This document shows, piece by piece, positions 59,701 to 64,000 of a stretch of DNA of 64,000 bases. Each line of letters opens with the position of its first letter. Within the stretch, counting starts at the first letter, position 1. The notes under the pieces were generated by a model. It was given only the letters and a program-made list of their open reading frames with translations, was not told the DNA's origin and did no database searches. Both the position numbers and the translations under genes were made by a program. The DNA is from Naumovozyma dairenensis CBS 421 (taxonomy: Eukaryota > Ascomycota > Saccharomycetes > Saccharomycetales > Saccharomycetaceae): assembly GCF_000227115.2 (NCBI RefSeq), contig NC_016480.1, positions 1,485,476 through 1,549,475 on the forward strand, read 5' to 3'.

Positions 59701-60368
59701 TGATGAAAAATATAGGGATATTCAAACCCTTAATATCGGTAAAGCGCATTGACATATCGGAGTGTATATATTACCACAATTTGTTGAAAGAGCTGCCATT
59801 GAAAGACGTTTATAAAGAATTGTGGAAAGAGGAATCTGGCTATGGTACGTTACAGAAATGTTGCTCTTATTCTAAACGATACTTGCAATTATTTAATTCT
59901 AGGACAAATAAGAAAATTGTGATTATTTCAAAGCAAGCTGATGCAGCTGATGCTTTGCATGCCATGTTAGGAGATATATCGATTAAAATTACTGAAAAAA
60001 TTGACATAAGAGAGAGGTTTAGGTTAATGGATAATTTCAGAGAGCAATCGAATTCCAAAATTTTGATTGGAACAAAAGTGTTGCTTGATTTTCCGAATGT
60101 TGAAAATGTTGCCCTAGTCTTATTAATGGATTATATGCGAACTATTTCAGATTACATTACCTTCTCCTCTATGATAACAAAAGAAAACGGCATAATCAGT
60201 TCCATTTTTTGCGAAGGATCATTTGAAAAAGATTCCATGACATTGGATTGTCCAACAAACCAGATAAGAAAATTTTATGGAATTTCTGAAACCCAGCCCT
60301 GCAATTGTTGTAACAACTCCAATGAACGGGTGAGGGAATTGCTAATTGAAGTCCATGGCGATGATTGA
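56718..60368 (+). CDS. Tyrosine-recombinase-like domain fused to degenerate RecQ-like helicase
   Basis: A 1216-aa protein without an S. cerevisiae relative that I know. Residues 480-600 and 690-760 resemble the tyrosine-recombinase part of fungal telomere-linked helicases: FSTGGPYRFPDLQIL (Arg511), TYSKSRF (Lys544), then after a long acidic insert (about 615-650) TFRDMRHGM (Arg708, Arg711, His712) and AGHDANTGYTDYAV (His740, Tyr749 as candidate nucleophile). The C-terminal third follows the order of SF2 helicase motifs but without their key residues: FIFEPT with no Walker A, VVINCFEKV where DExH is expected, then KIVIISKQADAADAL, ILIGTKVLLDFPNVENV and SDYITFSSM without motif VI arginines. A CNCC cluster is near the end. 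It lies near a probable chromosome end. The assignment is by eye. Confidence 0.6.
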   Translation: MEVIEIDKNHWVIDNFLVEENDGVKRIRHFTGTNKTMPQYTIDKLKLMNTINLKELKDAYPYTSLIPCQSKLLFAHVQTFTYEFYRKGEGFHKVNARTAKIFRNISSPFTVIPLILKGCPVKYLYYQNNLLQTNVIPPAFNRIIHSHNSSFFVRTLCLENIKLKTSDIKILLDYQAVKLIYQNRSVGMATRIYKDVREEYKERPFIQSMISLVTKIAFPPQYRSTTLSQYARTFAFTLYLIDNFRKFSFATPRICNNLPIPLFNIESTIEERTEKYSDFFCYLYDSKDKALACINILFRVMAFDWNRSMETKFEVKTLNHFKSTMDAFKAISIYLCLHRHIHPTYKYSNTDKYFITDCSTVWDWIKRTYSMLMNDYHTTKVISKPCAPDGYLIGGLRFSRQYIQIFYQDIINRYDSNLEVIKKSYLNVQAPSVMGRKLLGTQGLCLEEDRANHKGSLVNLFPMELISKFLPYLSTAQIVEEEAKQEIKSAIDDMGVSLMWLIYFSTGGPYRFPDLQILKYAGNERNIFFDATVKCIELDTTYSKSRFSKRLCKVVDQHTTFYLVHYILVCRSLLNNILGDFYAEINRDLFASGRKPNSVADDERNNVESKNSMGNVDEDEDEEESNQLFDEEEDAEEDADENKDDIIVPPINIFNEGKNLTDLDYSRQILHSTLFIDINTNKIVHYERFKKFISQYPSSWEGKRLTFRDMRHGMIGLLREYVASGYNERFELSKEEYAGHDANTGYTDYAVNPYKARHTPISKRSEVLSKLWQEWLGLRTYHEKKTFTPLHRTKEPKLSSLTQSLYDISYVKTSFFYDSRCLPEQENMMLLDIYMGQAKLHPIQISPNDDAFNLYKLPIYALSEVASNKNQISFIFEPTLSAKILTLQRLSEIKSSLKVGDFDSIVNIKTGPEEHDFTCSIYVGTFENLMECSFCDLIHKWDETMVNLSLCYVVINCFEKVNQNLFKDLNIGSLKWFFKILLFTKIDARQQTKTLMKNIGIFKPLISVKRIDISECIYYHNLLKELPLKDVYKELWKEESGYGTLQKCCSYSKRYLQLFNSRTNKKIVIISKQADAADALHAMLGDISIKITEKIDIRERFRLMDNFREQSNSKILIGTKVLLDFPNVENVALVLLMDYMRTISDYITFSSMITKENGIISSIFCEGSFEKDSMTLDCPTNQIRKFYGISETQPCNCCNNSNERVRELLIEVHGDD

Positions 60369-61140
60369 ATTGAGATGATGAATTATTCTGGTAGCATGTT
60401 CTATTATTTTTTCTAAGTTTTTATTACACATTTGATATTTTAACTATTATTTGACGATCATAAAATTATATTATACAGGATATTTAATTTACTATAAAGG
60501 CTATTTAAATCGTACACATATACTATAAAGGTTAACTAATTATATTTTTAATAGCGTACACCGAAAATCAAAAGTTTATAAACGTTCGGAAGACGGCTCT
60601 AATTTTGTAATTAATTCATAAATTTTTCCTTCCGTATGAAAAAGTAGTTGTGAAGACTTTGTTGGTTCAGTAACAGTTTCCAAACGATCAAGGAAGGAGG
60701 CTGGATTTAGTGGTGCTATGTATTATTTATATTTAAAAGGATGTTAAGAGTGTTTAGTTTTATTATGTGTTTTATTTGATACATTCATAGTAAGTGTAGA
60801 TTTATATTGGTATTATCTTTGGACTTAGCCGCCCAGCTCTCACTGATTAAATCTTGGAATTGTCAATAAGTGATGTATATATGTATAGTAATGGGAGTTG
60901 TTTCTACACTATCATGATCAGAATTTAATGTAGATTAACATACTTGAGTACCAAATATATATAGTTGAGATTGAAGAGCTGAGAGACGATTTCTGGAATT
61001 ACCGTTTTTTGTTTAATTTACGTTGTCAATATATAGTATTTTTGTTAAGTTGTAACATTTATAAAATAAAATATATTTAATATTAAAAATAAACTAATTT
61101 CTGCCATTTTTCATATATCTTTTCACAAATAGTTAGTTAT
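60369..61140. other. Intergenic downstream of the recombinase-like gene
   Basis: AT-rich, no ORF. It leads into the tandem duplication; I could not align it convincingly with the repeat units. Confidence 0.4.
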
Positions 61141-62376
61141 GATATTGTGGATATATTTATTATCAAAGGTATAGATTAATATACAACTATAAAAAATATA
61201 CGTCCTTCTCTTAGGAATAGAGTTGGCATGAGTACTACAGAACTATGTATAGTCTGGCTATCTCATTGAATAATATTGTTTTTCCTGAGTATTGTCCATT
61301 TAAGTTACTAATTTAATTTTGTATTATCACATAGTATAGTATCCTTTAATGTAAAGGAATGGTTCACCAAATATCAATTTTTCGAATTTTGTCAGAATTA
61401 ATACCACCAATAACTCGATGAAAATACTTGGTAGTTTGATAGTAATTATTTTAATATGTTCGATTGTATTGGTATTTCGTCATTATTGGTCATAACATGG
61501 TCAATGTGGATGGTAGTTCAGAAGTTAAGGTCTCATTATGTTGTCTATAATTATGCTCATCTTTTGTTATAATATGGTTAATCCACCATGCTTGGTTTGT
61601 CATATACCGTTGTTGAAGTTGTCAATTTTTGTTATATATTAAAAACAGCCAAAACCATGTCAATATTGTTACTAGTTTAGAAGTTAAGGTCTGATTATCT
61701 TGTATCAATTGGTTATTGTCTTATGTTTTAGTGTAGTTTGTTCCTGGTCACTATTCTTGAAATATCAAAATTTGTTATTTTATGTCCCAGCCGAATAGAC
61801 AGATGACTGTGGAAGTTGCAAACAAAGAGCTTGGTTTGTAATCACTACTTCAATTTGTAGGGGGATATTGCGTAGTATCACGATATAGAGTATCAGTTTC
61901 TGGATGTTTGAATTGGTTGAGGAGTTCATGGTGGAGAGTAATAGGGGCTAGAAAAAGTGTCGATTACTCCGATTTACCACACACGCAGTTTCCAACTTGG
62001 AAATACCGCAACTATATTTCCTGAATGCCCGTGGTTTACTCTCTCTGATTAGCCCTTAATTAATATAGTTGGAATGTTTATTGAGCATTCTCACTTTTTA
62101 TAGTGCATTACCATCATTGGATGTAAGTCCGTCAGGTTTTCATATGTGGAAAAGTTATCAGTATATATGGATAGCCCGGTTCGAGTAGACCAGATTTCCT
62201 TGTATTAATCTTTCATTTGCTTTTATTCTGTTTGTTTTGTCTCTGTCTGTAGTTGTTAATAGCTGTACTATATGTTTGTATGTGTTCACGTTAAAATTGT
62301 TATCAAATGTATATGTTGTATAGAAGTAATAACAGAAGATATAAAATGACTTCCTTTGAGAGACATGCGAGTATAA
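61141..62376. repeat. Diverged ~1.25-kb tandem repeat, unit A
   Basis: Shares ordered blocks with unit B: AACTATAAAAAATATAC at 61185, TTTTAATATGTTC near 61451, a block around GCGTAGTATCACGATATAGAG near 61870, TTGAGCATTCTCACT at 62081, and TCTGTTTGTTTTGTCT near 62228. No long ORF; a stop-rich noncoding repeat. Confidence 0.8.
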
Positions 62377-63540
62377 TACTCTGGATATATATATATTATC
62401 AGATCTGTAGTATATTACAAAACTATAAAAAATATACCTCCTCCTTTATATTTATAGTGGTGTTAATACTTGTAGTAGGTATATCTGCAGATGATTATAT
62501 TATTCAATGTTAAGATGTCTTAAATTACTGTTCTTTTTTATTGTCATAGGGTAGAGCATCATATAATATAGAAAGTTTGATCACCAAATGTCTATATTTC
62601 ATTATTTGTTGTCAATAGCAATACCAAAAACTCGACCAATTTGGTAATAGTATCAAAGTAGCTGTTTTAATATGTTCATTTATATTGGCATTCCATTATA
62701 GCATTCTATGGTTCATCAATCATGTATAGTCGTTCACTTCTAAGTGTGTCAGAGTACGCCAATTTTTAATCATTTATGAGTGTAGCATGTCCAGTATGCA
62801 TGTTAGTCGATATGTTAAGATTTCAATGTGTTGTTAATGAATATGTTTATATGTTGGTATATTATAGAGAACCCATTATCTTAGTCTGTCATGTATTATC
62901 GTTGATATTTTTATTCTTTGCCACCTGTGAAATATGGTAATAGGCTTGTCACTATTGATGCTAGTGTAGCAGTTAAAGCTTGGTTATGCTGTATTATGTA
63001 GCTATTATCTGCTGTTCTTATACGCTTAGTTAATGGGCCATGGGTATTTGCATATTATATTTCGAAATTATTATGTCTCACCAATAATGATGCATGGCTG
63101 AGGTGCCAATATAGAGTTTTATTTTGAGGGACTACTTCATTCGCTAGAGAATACTGCGTAGTATAACGATGCACAGTATCAGCTCCTGAATGTTTGAATT
63201 TAGTCGAAGATTGATTCGTGGCTTATCACGGGCCTAATGAAAACTAGTAAATGTTCCTACTTACCACAAACGCAGCTTTAATATTGGGGATTCCATAGTT
63301 ATATTTTCTGGGTGTCTGTAAATTACTCTCTATAATGAGCCTTTGATGTCTTTGGAGTTTGTCTTATTGAGCATTCTCACTGTTCATAGTGCATTGATAT
63401 GGCAGTTTCAAAATCTGTCATTTTTCAATATTTCCAAAAGTTATTAGTATTGGTGGATAACCCAGTTCATGTAGAGCAGCTCTCCATGTCTTAAAGTTTC
63501 ACTTGTGTCTGTTTTGTTTGTTTGTCTTAGTCTGTGTATC
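62377..63540. repeat. Diverged ~1.25-kb tandem repeat, unit B
   Basis: The matching blocks are at 62421, near 62672, near 63150, at 63367 and near 63508. The offset to unit A grows from 1236 to 1286 bp, so indels have accumulated. Identity is patchy, perhaps 60-75% by eye. Confidence 0.8.
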
Positions 63541-63579
63541 TTAAGTATCTTATGTTGAATACGTGTTGTTTCTTATGCA

Positions 63580-63661
63580 GAATGTATTGCCTATTTCTGG
63601 TAAAGGTGTTACCCTGTGAAGAATGTGTTGTCTGTTTCTGGCAAAAGTGTTACCCTGTGAA
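63580..63661. repeat. 41-bp direct repeat, two copies
   Basis: Two adjacent copies starting GAATGTATTGCC and GAATGTGTTGTC, each ending GTGTTACCCTGTGAA, at 63580 and 63621. A small ORF over them is repeat-derived. Confidence 0.9.
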
Positions 63662-63726
63662 GACCTTCTTAAGGGCTGAAGTATATCAGGGTATTTGGTT
63701 TAAACCCTACTTTATGCTTTTATGAC

Positions 63727-63950
63727 CCAGGGTACTGTGTATTAGGGGTAGGTAGCATAACCCTCTCTAGTTGGTTTTAACCTAGGGTATTATGTAGTAG
63801 GGTTATCCTCTTTAGCCCTATCTAATTGTATCATACCTAGGGCAGGGGGATTAGGGATATCCTACTTAGCCCTATTTAATAGTTCTTTAACCTAGGGTTT
63901 TATGTAGTAGGGCTATAACGTCCAACCCTAAGAATCCATCAGAATTTATA
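63727..63950. repeat. ~55-bp GGG/CCC-rich degenerate tandem repeat
   Basis: Four units starting at about 63727, 63781, 63836 and 63891, spaced 54-55 bp. The common pattern is CCTAGGGT, then TAGTAGGG or TTAGGG about 14 bp on, then AGCCCTA about 15 bp later. A weaker unit may precede at about 63686. It looks like a subtelomeric satellite with telomere-like TAGGG/CCCTA words, but it is not a canonical telomere repeat. Confidence 0.75.
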
Positions 63951-64000
63951 GGGTTAGTTTCATAAAACCGATTATACCGAGCGGCTATTTTCATATCCTA

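Noticed and set aside
62307..62513. 68-codon ORF within the tandem duplication
   Set aside because: The matching part of the other repeat unit is not open, so it is not conserved as coding sequence.
63534..63725. 63-codon ORF near the right edge
   Set aside because: It is made by the 41-bp direct repeat and has no support as a protein.

Overview
The window is nuclear DNA of a budding yeast of the Saccharomycetaceae. It is AT-rich, its genes are compact and almost intron-free, and nearly every conserved protein matches a Saccharomyces cerevisiae family at close to full length. Other supports are a tRNA-Lys(UUU) with a 28-nt intron after position 37, a GTATGT/TACTAAC spliceosomal intron, PACE boxes before proteasome genes and a Ty1-like retrotransposon. 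It is not S. cerevisiae. Gene order interleaves relatives of two S. cerevisiae regions, YFR039-YFR053 and YGL241-YGL253, with many members of each missing. That is the pattern of a post-whole-genome-duplication relative (Kazachstania/Naumovozyma type) that lost duplicates differently; the genus cannot be fixed from this window. All ortholog names come from recalled family sequences, not from a search.

Layout. 0-7 kb: an orphan gene, then YEN1, MXR1 and SAH1 in the order of YER041W-YER043C. 7.4-15.1 kb: a breakpoint region with tRNA-Lys, a Ty1-like element with near-identical LTRs 120 bp upstream of the tRNA, a 20-N assembly gap, a second copy of the insertion locus without the element (an empty site), and an old solo LTR of the same family. 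15.4-46.5 kb: a dense block of SHE10/OSW7-like, SAP155/SAP4-like, ERJ5, KEG1, IRC6, DUG1, a YFR045W-type mitochondrial carrier with an intron, CNN1, KAP114, YGL242C, RMD8, BRR6, KGD4/YMR31, PRE4, RET2, RTG2, RPN12 and an HXK2-type hexokinase. 46.5-64 kb: subtelomere-like and gene-poor, with two unrelated glutathione transferases (GTT1-like, omega-class GTO/ECM4-like), a broken gene, a 1216-residue protein that looks like a tyrosine-recombinase domain fused to a degenerate RecQ-like helicase, a diverged 1.25-kb tandem duplication, and short GGG/CCC-rich tandem repeats at the right edge.

Most core genes are unrelated housekeeping functions: DNA repair, the methyl cycle, proteasome, COPI, nuclear import, kinetochore, retrograde signalling and glycolysis. 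Local links are the methionine-related pair MXR1/SAH1, proteasome genes PRE4 and RPN12 each with a PACE box, the paired glutathione transferases, and the tRNA-Ty-LTR cluster at the synteny break. The most unusual items are the recombinase/pseudo-helicase gene with its surrounding repeats, and the occupied and empty alleles placed in tandem across the gap.
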